Notes: a model not told the origin generated them from the sequence alone. A stretch of DNA of 64,000 nt from Petrolisthes cinctipes (GCA_033782935.1 JAWQEG010001395.1:1582501-1646500), one strand, 5' to 3'. Shown: positions 20,842 to 30,214, counted from the stretch's first letter. A program made the numbers and translations.

Positions 20842-21657
20842 TGTCGCGGAACACGTCCCAGTCAACATCCTCGCTCATCGCTGCTACGCTATGGTATTGT
20901 GTCTCGTGTTCCTGCTATTGTTTCTTTTGTGTTCTAGTGGCTGGCCTGCTTTGCAGATGTATAGTGTGTGTGTGTATTCTAGGAGGGTTTAGGTGTGTTT
21001 GTGGGGGTTTATTCTTCTTTAGGACTGAGTTCTCTCTTCCCTAAGCGAAGGGGGCTTTTGGGCCTCCTTTTTCGGAGTTTTTCTCCTTCATCCCCCCCTT
21101 TTCACCTTTCCTCCTGCCACTAGTACATTCATTGTGTGTGTTTTATCGGGGTTTCTGGGTTTTTTTAGCGAGGTTAGCGTCTCCACGTGGGGCCTTCACC
21201 TCCCCACGTGGTGTGCGTGTGGGGTCTTTGCAGCCCTTCCTCTTGCCTTCCCCGATTTTTGTGTGTCCCCTCTCGGTAGGGGGGAGTGAGAATTGTGCCC
21301 TGGTTCTCTCTTCCTCCCCCGTGCGGAGTTTTTTAGTAATTTTTGGTGTTTTTCCAGTATTTTTAGCCTGGGGTGTTCCTTCTCAGGCTGCCGGGTCCCC
21401 TCCATTCCCCCTCCTTCAGGATCCTTCTGTCCGGGGGGGGGTCTTTTTTACCCGCTCCATGTGGCGGGCTGTTTTCTGGTTTTTACGGGGTTTTTCCCTG
21501 GTCGGGTGTGCGCGAGATTGGGGGGTCGTGTCCTGGCCCCCGGGTTCAGCGGGTGTTTCCCGCGCTACTTCTCCTTGTTTGGGGGGGTTTCCGTGTCTTC
21601 TGTGTTCCAGTGTATGCACGTGTTAACCCATGTTTCTGTATTCTTTTCTTCCTCAGC
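20842..21657 (+). other. DIRS 5' leader, probably containing an intron
   Basis: GT-rich, no conserved coding. It ends in TTTTCTTCCTCAG at 21645-21657, a textbook 3' splice site, directly before a Cys/His-containing gag start, so the leader likely holds a 5' exon and an intron. Confidence 0.5.
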
Positions 21658-22475
21658 CTACTCGTGCCTTTTGTGCTGCTTTGGGGTGTACCGTGCGGGT
21701 CTCTCCTGACGGACACCTGCACTGTTCGCCTCACGCACCCTGCTTCACTCCCTTGGGTTACGACCCTTTGGCGTGTGGTGTGTACCGCCCCTGGGCTGAG
21801 TTGTGTCGGGTTTCCTCCCCTTCTGCCCGCTCCAAGCTCCCCGCCCTTGCTTCTCTTCGTATGGCGTGGACGAGGGCTAGGAGAATGGCCCATAAACGAG
21901 ACGGTTCTTCTTTGGCGTGGGTGGACCCGATTTTGGGAGCGGACCTGGGTTTGTTCAGGACCCGTTACCCTTCTTCCTGTCTCTCGGAGTCTCAGGGGCT
22001 AGAACCTCCTGAGGCCCGAGAGATTGAGCCTCCTTCCCTAGACGGTACTACGACTCCTTCTCGGGGCTTCGCTCCCCGGGAAACGAGCGAGTCTGTCGCG
22101 CTGGTTCCCCCGACTACCTCATCGGTACAAGGGCCCAGCAGGGAACCCCCAGCTTCGCCTCCTGCTAGAGCCGGCTCCTCAGGTCTCTCTAGGGGATGCA
22201 AGCGTTTGGCTAAAAGGTCCCGCCACTCCAGGAAGTCCCGGGCTCGTCGCCGTTCTCCTTCCTCCTCATCTTCGTCGTCTTCTTCCTCTTCTTCATCGTC
22301 GGGGAGCTCTCCTTTGCCCGCCCGCAAATCCCGCAAGGGTAAGCGGGGGGGGGGACAGCCCCTCGTCGAGGAAGATAGCTCCCGTCGAGGGCGCGAGTCC
22401 TCCCGGGGATATGGGAGTCATTATCGTTCCTCCCGTTTCCCCGGGACTCGAGTCTCCGTCGGGAGACGTAGCTGA
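21658..22475 (+). CDS. DIRS gag-like protein, N-terminal part
   Basis: After the putative acceptor the frame opens with a Cys/His-rich region (AFCAALGCTVRV, HLHCSPHAPC, ACGVYRPW). This resembles the small Cys/His module seen near the start of DIRS gag proteins. A linker follows, then a basic and serine-rich segment (SRHSRKSRARRRS, then a run of more than ten Ser at about 22258-22305). The frame closes at 22475, while the next block is open in another frame from about 22411, so a frameshift (probably in the low-complexity region) or splice joins them. Function in packaging is inferred from position. Confidence 0.6.
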
Positions 22476-23226
22476 GGAATTGGTTACCTCCTCACCTCCA
22501 TCCCTGTCACCCCCTCCTGCGGGCGACGGATACCTTCCCTACTCTTGGACTCTTCTCCCTCCTGCCTGGACCCACTCTTCGGAGGAGGGCAGACTGGTGG
22601 CTTGGTCTCCGGACACGGCTCAGCCAGACGTGTGGACCCGGAGGGATGACTTCCTGGTGAAGTGGGGGGCGGATGAGAAGGGCGACGCTATTCCCTTCTA
22701 CAAGGTCCGTCCTATCTCAGCACCCGTACCCACTTCATCGAGAGTGTCCTCTGCGGCTACCCTGGACGTGATGGGTTTTCTGGTGGAGTACAGCCAGTTA
22801 CACTTGTCCGAGGCTTGGAGGATTGACCGATCCCACGGGTACACGGCAGTCCTCCTTTCCCCGGATGCGTACTTCCCGGGGGATAAGGGCGAAGGGGACC
22901 TGGACATCCCAGCCCTTCTCCTTAAGTCCCTGGACCACCAGAGGCACAGCGCGCCCAGGAAGCCCCCTCCTCCGTCTTTCCCCGTCATCCTCCCTCATTC
23001 CCGTGCCCCCCCGGGCTTGAGGGAATGCCTGTGGAAGACGGAGAAGGAGCCCCCGGTCCCCTATCAGCTGAAGGAGCCCGATGGCAAGTTGCGGCAGGCG
23101 GAGTCTGCTGCCCGCTTGGAGTTGGCCCACACCATCTCCACGGGGGCAGCCGCTGCGCTTATCAGGGACTGCCTCAACGCCCTCACCAACACCTACCACG
23201 AGATGTCGGGTATACAGCTAGCATGA
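22411..23226 (+). CDS. DIRS gag-like protein, central part
   Basis: A 271-codon open block with a Pro/Ser-rich start, then a more ordered region (AWRIDRSHGYTAVLLSPDAY) and a helical end (LRQAESAARLELAHTISTG and CLNALTNTYHEMS). The next gag block (DTLSSMATVMEG) begins right after TTACAG at 23340. Joining at ...EMS to DTLSS gives a sensible protein, but the nearest GT donor (GGGTATAC) is one base out of phase, so either the donor differs or this copy has an indel. Confidence 0.6.
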   Translation: MGVIIVPPVSPGLESPSGDVAEELVTSSPPSLSPPPAGDGYLPYSWTLLPPAWTHSSEEGRLVAWSPDTAQPDVWTRRDDFLVKWGADEKGDAIPFYKVRPISAPVPTSSRVSSAATLDVMGFLVEYSQLHLSEAWRIDRSHGYTAVLLSPDAYFPGDKGEGDLDIPALLLKSLDHQRHSAPRKPPPPSFPVILPHSRAPPGLRECLWKTEKEPPVPYQLKEPDGKLRQAESAARLELAHTISTGAAAALIRDCLNALTNTYHEMSGIQLA

Positions 23227-23340
23227 GTACCTTACTCGTGTGTCATGTTACTTAAGGGATACGGGGTAGAGGGTCTCTCTGTTACTCCCGGGTACTTATT
23301 CCCGGGTTCGCTCGGTTTTTTCCTTATTTACCCCTTACAG

Positions 23341-23924
23341 TGACACCCTCTCTTCCATGGCCACCGTGATGGAGGGCGTGGCGGCGATGGCAACCCACAA
23401 CATGCGGGAGGAGGCGAAGGTTTTCGCCGAAGCGAGACTGGCAGCCCGCCAGGCGGCGGCTAAATCTGCGCCGGAGATGGCACAGAGGGGAGTGGTGCGA
23501 GCTGCCCCCCTTTCCCCTGCCCTCTTTGATCAACCGGCGACAGATACAATCTTCGCCTCCCTCCCAGCGGTAATCAACTTACCAAAACCCTCTACCTCCA
23601 AGTAAGTACCTCTCGTTGTTCTACTTACCTGAGTTTTCACGGGAGGTGAAATGGAAGGATTATTCGGGTCTACTTTGGTTCCTAATCGTTCTGTTTGTCC
23701 GTAGGCCATGTGCCCCACAGCTATCCAGACCAGCCTACCAGCCCCGAAGGCCCTCCCAGCCCTCCAGACTGCCGAGGCCCTCGTACCCCACTCCCCCGAA
23801 GGCACACAACAGGCCCTCCCAGAGGGGCCAGCAGCCCTTTCGAGGAAGGGGACAGGGCTCCAAGCCCTACAGCAAGCCCAAGTCCTCCTTCAACCACCCC
23901 TCCCAGAAGGACCGCTCCACTTGA
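23341..23924 (+). CDS. DIRS gag-like protein, C-terminal part (two exons)
   Basis: Exon 23341-23601 encodes MATVMEGVAAMATHNMREEA, a helical segment, through LPKPSTS. Exon 23705-23924 encodes a Pro/Arg/Gly-rich tail (QRGQQPFRGRGQGSK) ending at a TGA. Removing 23602-23704 joins AA with G to make a Lys codon and keeps the frame. RGRG tails are common nucleic-acid-binding ends of DIRS gag proteins. The frame of the next gene overlaps this tail. Confidence 0.6.
23602..23704 (+). other. Apparent spliceosomal intron in DIRS gag (103 bp)
   Basis: Starts GTAAGT and ends TTCTGTTTGTCCGTAG. Removal restores an open frame from PSTSK to PCAPQLSRP. Both borders are strong consensus matches. Confidence 0.65.
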
Positions 23925-24033
23925 GGGTCCCACTCTGGGCTGCCTCACAGGGTGGTCAGCAGCCTGGCCCGCCCACGGCTGGGCAGCAAGGATAATTCGC
24001 CAAGGCCTGTCATGGCCCTGGATAACTGTTCCG
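23925..24033 (+). CDS. DIRS polymerase, N-terminal exon
   Basis: In the frame used by the reverse transcriptase this stretch reads GPTLGCLTGWSAAWPAHGWA, then IIRQGLSWPWITVP. It resembles the G-L...W...W...I..GL pattern just before the catalytic domain in DIRS reverse transcriptases. It overlaps the end of gag in another frame (open from about 23695). The exon ends on a codon boundary at 24033, followed by GTGAGT. Confidence 0.6.
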
Positions 24034-24240
24034 GTGAGTAACTGTTATCTCTCCTGTTCTGACATATGACTTATGCCTAATCCCGTCCTTGGGTTACCGT
24101 TAGGTCAAAATCAGAGTTTCCCTTGCGGTCAAAATCTCTGCCTCTCCTGTCATTTACCCTCCAACCATCCCCGGGTCCCTCGGGCCCCGGGGACTAGGAT
24201 TAACTGTACTCTCACTGACACCTGTCTCTTCCCGTTACAG
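24034..24240 (+). other. Apparent spliceosomal intron in DIRS polymerase (207 bp)
   Basis: Starts GTGAGT and ends CTGTCTCTTCCCGTTACAG. It is phase 0 on both sides, joining ITVP to PLRLPPASAKVSLSV. It accounts for the unconserved block 24073-24240 at the head of the longer open frame. Confidence 0.65.
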
Positions 24241-25770
24241 CCACTACGTCTACCTCCTGCCTCAGCCAAAGTGTCACTTTCGGTCGTCCCGCATGTGTTA
24301 GAAATGCGGGAAAAAGGGGTAGTGGAGCGGGCGATGGGAAGGGTCTTTCTTTCTCGTTTATTCACGGTCCCCAAAAAGGACCAGGGAAAAACGAGATTGG
24401 TGATGGACCTGAGCAAACTAAACAAATTTGTGAAAACATTACGTTTCAGGATGGTTTCGGTTGCTCAGGTCCGCACAGTTCTAAGGAAGGGAGACTGGTT
24501 AGCATCCCTGGATCTCAAGGATGCGTACTGGCACGTCCCGATCCACCCCAGGTTTCGCCGTTTTCTGGCCTTCCAGGTGGGGACCGAGACGTTCCAGTTT
24601 ACCAGGCTCCCTTTCGGTCTTTCTCTAGCTCCGCGAGTCTTCACAAAGCTCGTGAGGGTGGTGGCATCCCGTCTGGCAGAGGCGGGTGTCCCCACCCTCA
24701 TGTACCTGGACGATTGGTTGCTTCACGCCCCTTCCAAGGAGCAGGTAGCAAACAACGTCCGGGTAGCGAGGGGAGTGCTAGAGGAAATGGGGTTCCTGTT
24801 GAACATCCGCAAGTCCTCTCTCACTCCCACTCGCAAACTGTGTTGGCTAGGAATAGAGTGGGACTCTCTTTCGGCCACCCTCTCTCTCGCTCCAGACAAC
24901 GCCCGCCGGACCCTCCGCCACGTCCGCCAGGCGCATTTTTCCCGTACTATCTCTCGCCGCTAGTGGGAATCATTGCTCGGGTCCCTAAATTTCGTGGCCC
25001 CTGCAATGCCCCTGGGACGATTGAAACACAGGAGGCTGACGCGGGAGGTAAACCTCCACCTTTCCCCCGCACACAGGGACCTTCCCAGGCAAGTTTCCCC
25101 CTCTCTCCACCGCCTCCTTCGCCCCTGGCTACGTCCCGGTGCCCTGCGTCAGCGGGTCCCCTGGGTGTTCCCTCCCCCGGGGATCACGGTGGCGACAGAC
25201 GCATCGGACGTAGGCTGGGGATACCAGTCTTGCCTGGGACATCAGCGTTGCGGGGGATGGAAGGAAGGGGAAAGGCTACTGCACATCAACGCCCGGGAGT
25301 TGATGGTAGCGAAGGAATGGCTCAACAGACACCCTCAGTTTGCCAGGATAGGCGTCCGCTTCGATATGGACAACGTTGCGGCCGTGCAGTGCCTGCAGAA
25401 ACAGGGCACCGCACGGTCGGAAATTCTCCTGTCCCTGTCAGAACAGATTTTTGCAATAGTGGCCAAGAGGTGCATTCACCTCTCGGCCCGCTACGTGCCA
25501 GGGCGGGAGAACGATTGGGCGGACGCCCTATCCAGGTTCAGGGGGACGTCAGTCGAGTGGCAACTGCGTCCCCTTGTGTTAGAGTCTCTCTGCCTTCGCT
25601 ACGGGACACCGGAGGTGGACCTATTCGCCTCCCCATCCACGGCCCTACTTCCTCTGTTCCTGACATTCTCGTCCAGAACAGAGGCGGGAGGCCCGGACGC
25701 CTTCACAGAGGACTGGAACAGGTGGGGGCATCTCTACCTCTTTCCATCCCCAGCACGTCAGTCCTCTTGA
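24241..25770 (+). pseudogene. DIRS reverse transcriptase - RNase H (one nonsense codon)
   Basis: Reverse transcriptase with VPKKDQGKTRLVMDLSKLN (fingers), SLDLKDAYWHVPIH (catalytic Asp), LPFGLSLAPRVFTK and LMYLDDWLLH (YLDD box, about 24700-24730). A TAG at 24961-24963 stands between SRR and WESLLGSLNF; a CAG-to-TAG change would explain it. RNase H follows in the same frame with TVATDASDVGWGYQ (first Asp), INARELMVAKEW (Glu), DMDNVAAVQCLQKQG (Asp) and ENDWADALSRF (last Asp), about 25190-25540. All catalytic residues are present. The polymerase copies the element RNA into DNA for recombinase-mediated insertion. Confidence 0.85.
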
Positions 25771-25860
25771 AGGCGATCCTCAAGCTGCGCACTTTCAGGG
25801 GGAGGGTTCTCCTCATAGCCCCCCTCTGGCCAGCACAGCCGTGGTTCGGAGAATTGTCCC
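25600..25860 (+). pseudogene. DIRS methyltransferase-like (DAM-type) segment, frameshifted
   Basis: After RNase H the frame reads TPEVDLFASPSTALLP and DAFTEDWNRWGHLYLFPSP, then stops at 25770. The expected continuation (TSVLLKAILKLRTFRGRVLL and APLWPAQPWFGEL) is in another frame from about 25755, showing a single frameshift. The order DLFAS...DAF..W......FPP...APxWPxQxW is the putative adenine-methyltransferase region described for DIRS1-like elements; its activity in the family is not settled. Confidence 0.65.
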
Positions 25861-26992
25861 GGTGGTGCCCTCATCCCCTTCAGTTGGGATCAGCGTGCCT
25901 CTCCAGCACCCTGTCTGCACCACTCCAAGCGTCACTGAAACTACACGCTTGGAGTTTCTACGGGGAGTCCTCAGCAAAAGGTTCACTAAGGAGACAGTGG
26001 ACAAGATGTTGAGGGCTCATCGTCAGTCGTCGGTGCGACAGTACGAATCGTGCTGGAAAAGATTCCAGGACTTCTTGCGAAGACACCCCTCCATGGTCAT
26101 CTTGGAGGACACAGTCCTGGAATTCCTCACGTGGCTCGCCGATTCCACCAACAGGGCCCCGGCGACGGTGCTTGCGCATCACGCAGCCCTGTCTGATCCC
26201 CTCCTCCTGGGTTTTAACATTAAGGTTTCGGAGAGGCCTCTCTCTCTCCTGAGGATGGGGATTCGGGCGGGGACCGCACCTCACCGGGCCCAGACGCCCT
26301 CCTGGTCCCTTCACCGCGTCCTTTCCTACCTGACCTTCGAGGGGGTCCCTCTGGAGGTTTGTCACCTCCTCCAGAAAGCTCTCTTCCTGCTCGCCTTAGC
26401 TACAGGGTACAGGGCATCTCAGTTGGCAGCCCTGACCCGTCACACAGCCTTTTCTTCCGTAAGCCCTAACCTTACTTCCTTAACTATCTCCCCCTCTCCT
26501 GCGTTTCTAGCTAAGAACGAGCAGGCTGACGACAGAATTGGCCCTCTCGCAGTACCCTCGTTCCTGAGGGATGGAAGTTTCCACCCCCTCTGCCCAGTCC
26601 ACGCCTTTTCAGCATACGTGGAGGCGACGAGAGGGGCTTCTCCGGACCACCTCTTCTACAACTCTAGGTCCGGTAACCCTCTCTTCCCTAGGTCAATCGC
26701 TCGCCTTCTCTGCCGAGTGATAGAAAACGGGGATCCCGGACACGCCCCGAGGGCTCACAGCGTTAGGGGCGTGGCCGCCTCCCTCGCCTTCCTCAGGACT
26801 CACTCGGTGGAGAGGGTTAGGGATTTGGGGGGTTGGACTTCCACTTCCTCCTTCAGGACGAGGTATCTGTTCCACTCGCTCTCCCCTACCCCCTGTGTGG
26901 CTATGGGTACTCCACCCTCCATTCCCCAGGGTCCCCGCGGGAGACACATGGGGGGGAGGGGCCGCCCGAAGAGAAAAGGTCGGGCGACTTAA
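25841..26992 (+). CDS. DIRS tyrosine recombinase
   Basis: An intact 383-codon frame overlapping the methyltransferase tail. An N-terminal core-binding part includes SSVRQYESCWKRFQDFLRRH. The catalytic part shows the first Arg in LALATGYRASQLAALTRH, the H-x-x-R box in APRAHSVRGVAASLAF, a Gly-Trp in RDLGGWTSTSSF and the nucleophilic Tyr in FRTRYLFHS a few residues later. All catalytic positions are therefore present. A basic tail follows (GRGRPKRKGRAT). It would cut and join element DNA, using a circular intermediate, in place of a retroviral-type integrase. Confidence 0.88.
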   Translation: MVRRIVPVVPSSPSVGISVPLQHPVCTTPSVTETTRLEFLRGVLSKRFTKETVDKMLRAHRQSSVRQYESCWKRFQDFLRRHPSMVILEDTVLEFLTWLADSTNRAPATVLAHHAALSDPLLLGFNIKVSERPLSLLRMGIRAGTAPHRAQTPSWSLHRVLSYLTFEGVPLEVCHLLQKALFLLALATGYRASQLAALTRHTAFSSVSPNLTSLTISPSPAFLAKNEQADDRIGPLAVPSFLRDGSFHPLCPVHAFSAYVEATRGASPDHLFYNSRSGNPLFPRSIARLLCRVIENGDPGHAPRAHSVRGVAASLAFLRTHSVERVRDLGGWTSTSSFRTRYLFHSLSPTPCVAMGTPPSIPQGPRGRHMGGRGRPKRKGRAT

Positions 26993-27713
26993 GTCCCGTC
27001 ACTATCATCCCATACTTCATCCCCATCTTGTACAGCTTCATGCTCATCCCCATGTCTATCATACGTGTACATATGGTGCGGATAAAATAAATTACATTGT
27101 TACGGAATTCTTGTGTATTCATTCTCCAAACAATTACCTTACTATGATGAGTGACAGGATATGTTATTACACAGGATGTCTGCATCCTGGTGTCCTCCTT
27201 CATCCCCTCGGGATCACATTACCTGAGCGAGGGCCATAGCCCTAGCTCAGAGGACTTGAATAAAGGGGTGGGGGGGGGGTGCATGGTCACCTCCCCCCTC
27301 CTCTCCTAGACCCGAACCCTCGAGTCTGCCTATAAAGACTTTATGTGTAACAATTCTGGTCTATAACAGAATGGTCTACGGGTAATATGGGATAAGCTAC
27401 TACACCCCCACCACGGCTACTCACCTAGCCAGTGTTGGGAGTTGCTTTAGCTTCTACCTCACCGTGCTCGGTTACCTTTCCTGCTCTCCGCTCTCAACCA
27501 CTCTTAACTAGCACGTGATTGCCTCCACCTCACCTCCCACCTACCGCATCGCATGCATAGCAATCCAGCTGTGCTGGTTTCACTATACCAATAATAGTGC
27601 ATTTGTCGCGGCTTCTAGCCGCTTAAATTGTATTTATTGGTTGTGAAACCAGCACAGCTTTGACTGTCCCACTCACCTCCCGATGCGGCAGGCATTCACT
27701 TTCTTTCTCATTG
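26993..27713 (+). other. DIRS 3' region with internal complementary candidate
   Basis: Non-coding; contains AATAAATTAC near 27087 and AATAAAGG near 27260 as possible polyadenylation signals. 27557-27594 is complementary to the left flank, and 27568-27595 also pairs imperfectly with 27635-27660 to form a hairpin. This is where DIRS elements carry an internal complementary region, but a match to the terminal repeats themselves was not found. Confidence 0.45.
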
Positions 27714-27799
27714 GAGTGACCGAGCGGTATTCAGCGGAGGAGGGGCTTAATACCTCACCACGCCACCACCAGGTGGCTCCACTATCAGTACAGCGCCAG
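27714..27799 (-). repeat. DIRS right inverted terminal repeat (86 bp)
   Basis: Exact reverse complement of 20756-20841, ending GTACAGCGCCAG; Gypsy coding sequence resumes at 27800. Confidence 0.95.
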
Positions 27800-28760
27800 T
27801 GTATTCCCAAGTCTCCACATTCCTATTCCTGCTATTGACCCCCCATTTTCACGTCTCCCCATTGACATTGTTGGTCCCTTGCCTCCATCCTCAAGAGGAA
27901 ACTGTTACATGTTAACCATAATTGACCCCGCTACTCGTTACCCTGAAGCTATTCATATTCGCTCAATTAAGAGTAAAGTAATCATAAAATGCCTGCTTGA
28001 GGTCTTTTCTAAGTTTGGTTTACCTCAAGAGATTCAGAGTGACAAGAGGGACTTGTTCCAGCAAGCACTGTCCCAGTTAGGTATCAACCATGTCAAGTCG
28101 TCGGCGTATCATCCTGAGACGCAAGGTGCACTGGAGAGGTACCACCAGATGCTCAAGAATATGTTGAGGAAGTATTGTATGGAGCACTCGAAGGATTGGC
28201 ATCGTGGTGTGCCCGGCTTCCTTCTGTTCGCTAGAAGGGAGATCCCACAGGAGAGTTTGGGTTTCTCTCCAAATGAGTTAGTGTTCGCCCATCAAGTGCG
28301 GGGACCCCTAAGCTTGGTAAAGGAAACGTGGTGTTGTAATGCTGGAGAGAGCAAGAACCTCTTACGTTACGTGCAAGACTTCAAAACACGTATCGGGGAG
28401 TCATTGGAAATGGCCAGAGAGAACCTGAAGTCAGCGCAGGGAAGATGAAACTGTGGTTGGACAGGAAAGCCGGGAAGAGATAATTTAATGTTGGGGATGA
28501 AGTATTGGTGTTGTTACCCGTGCACGGTCAGCCGCTGGCAGCCAAGTTCAGTGGACCCTACAATGTTGAGAGGAGAGTTGGGGACAGAGACTACCTCGTG
28601 AGGACCCCTGACCGCAGAAAGAAGTCCCAGTTATGCCATATCAACATGATCAAGAGGTACCACCGGGCTGAGAGTCTTCCTTCTCCAGCCATGGTTGTCG
28701 AAGAGGCTGATACAAGTTCATCTGAGGTTAAGTGTGATTTTCAAGATTGCAGCTGGTTGC
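27800..28760 (+). pseudogene. Gypsy (Gmr1-like) integrase
   Basis: Integrase core open from about 27800. LPIDIVGPLPPS has the first Asp, the second Asp is in GLPQEIQSDKRDLFQQALSQ and the Glu is in SSAYHPETQGALERYHQML. The D,D-35-E triad is therefore complete. A frame change at about 28440 and a TAA at about 28481 precede the C-terminal part (FNVGDEVLVLLPVHGQPLAA, then FSGPYNVERRVG and CHINMIKRYH), a GPY/F-type domain. The N-terminal zinc-binding HHCC region is missing; it should lie in the gap filled by the DIRS element, so sequence was lost there. Reverse transcriptase follows downstream rather than preceding it. Confidence 0.85.
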
Positions 28761-28829
28761 CTAATGAAGAAGCGGAGTGCACTGAGGTAGGAACTCGACT
28801 ACATGCTAGAGAATGAACTCATCTCTCCC

Positions 28830-29866
28830 TGTGTCAGTCCGTGAAGCTCTCCCGTGACATTGCAACCAAAGGCTGACGGTGCAGTGAGGTTCTACATCGA
28901 CTACAGGAAGGTTAACTCTTTGACAAAAACCGACGCTTATCCATTGCCTCGACTGGAAGATTGTATCAACCATATCGGATCGTGGAGGATTGTATCAACT
29001 ATATCGGATCGTCTCGATACATAACGAAAATAGATCTAAAACAGGGGTTTTGGCAAGTGCCCTTGACGGAGAGAGCAAAAGGAGTGTCGTGATTTGTAGT
29101 TGATGGACAAACTTACCAGTGTAATGTAATGCCCTATGGTATGAAAAATGCCCTTGCTACATTCCAGAGACAAATTAACAAAGTGGTAAGGGGGATGAGA
29201 AATTGTGTTGTGTACATAGATGACATTTTAGTGTTCACTAATGATTGGGAAAGTCATATGCATGAGTTGAGCATTTTGTTGTTTAGGCTCTCCGATGCTC
29301 ATTTGGTGGCGAACTTGAAGAAATGTGAGTTTGTTTGTGCTCAGGTACAATACCTTGGGTATATAGTTGGTCATGGTAGAGTCAGCCCCCCTGATTCCAA
29401 GGTGGAGGCCCTTAAAAAACTTCAAGTCACCACAAAACAAACGTGAGCTTCGGCGATTCCTAGGCTGCATTGGCTACTATCAGAGATTCTTGAGGATATT
29501 CTCCACTGTTGTGTCTCTGCTTAGTGAACTTTTAAAGGAGAAGAAATACTTCTGGAGTGAAGAATGTGAGAAGAGTTTCGTATTAGCTAAGGAATCTTTA
29601 ATTATTTTTCCCATTCTAGTTGCCCCAAATTTTTCTTTGCATTTGTCGATACCAGCAATGTTGGTGCGGGTGCTGTTTTGATGAAGGAGGACGATCAGGG
29701 GGTGGAACATCCTGTGTGTTACTTTAGCAAGAAGTTCTCTGCCCCGCAGAGAAATTACTCTGTCATTGAAAAGGAGCTCCTTGCCCTGATCCTCGCCTTA
29801 CAACATTTTTCAGTGTATGTTGCTGCATTTGGTCCAAGTGTGACTGTATTTACACATATTACCTTC
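28830..29866 (+). pseudogene. Gypsy (Gmr1-like) reverse transcriptase and RNase H
   Basis: Reverse transcriptase starts after the integrase tail. SPVTLQPKADGAVRFYIDYR comes first, then a short duplication at 28975-29010, ITKIDLKQGFWQVPL (catalytic Asp), MPYGMKNALATFQR and CVVYIDDILVF (YIDD box, about 29210-29235). A TGA in the GVS-FVVDGQ block (about 29090) and a frameshift near 29440 break it. RNase H begins ELRRFLGCIGYYQRFLRIF, and SNVGAGAVLMKEDDQGVEHP follows (about 29655-29710), ending at AAFGPSVTVFTH (about 29855). Dead copy. Confidence 0.85.
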
Positions 29867-29965
29867 ATGTACTACCAATAAACTGTATTGTGTATCCTAG
29901 AGTCTGTTCACCCCGTGTAGCAACGCAAGGCACCCCTTGTCGTTTCAACAGATTCCAACCTGTCG
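29867..29965 (+). repeat. Possible LTR 3' end
   Basis: Resembles 45937-46005: both carry GTACTA..AATAAA, a GTGTA, and GAGTCTGTTCACCCC followed by AGCAA/AGTAA and a C-run. It follows RNase H directly, so a truncated 3' end of a retroelement is plausible. Confidence 0.35.
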
Positions 29966-30182
29966 TTAGACTGCAATGATGGAAAGTATAAGGACTAGGA
30001 GGAATGTGGAGTCCACCCCTGTGATAAACAAACTCTTTGAATTCAAGACCCATCAGACTCACATATTGCTAAGAAGTACCATATATATAAGTTAGAAAAA
30101 AAAAATTTAATTAACCACTAGATATAAGGTAGAGGTTACGAACTCGAACTCAATACGAGGTAAAAAGAGTATTTGGAAATTT

Positions 30183-30214
30183 CTGGCGTCATATGACCTT
30201 GCTATTGCGACACC

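Larger units (their letters stand above)
20756..27799 (+). mobile_element. DIRS1-like tyrosine-recombinase retrotransposon, nearly complete
   Basis: A 7,044-bp element bounded by perfect 86-bp inverted terminal repeats (20756-20841 and 27714-27799). It encodes, in order, a gag-like protein, reverse transcriptase/RNase H, a methyltransferase-like segment and a tyrosine recombinase: the DIRS1 domain order. There is no LTR and no integrase, and no target duplication was found, as expected for recombinase-mediated insertion. It sits between the protease and integrase of a Gypsy element. Identical terminal repeats and a small number of lesions suggest recent activity. Confidence 0.92.

Noticed and set aside
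21132..22002. Several overlapping open frames in the DIRS leader and gag
   Set aside because: GC-rich, T/G-rich sequence gives long chance frames; only the frame after the 21657 acceptor has gag-like Cys/His residues.
24714..26012. 432-codon frame overlapping the DIRS polymerase
   Set aside because: Mostly out of frame with reverse transcriptase and RNase H; only its last part (methyltransferase tail) is real, reached by frameshift.
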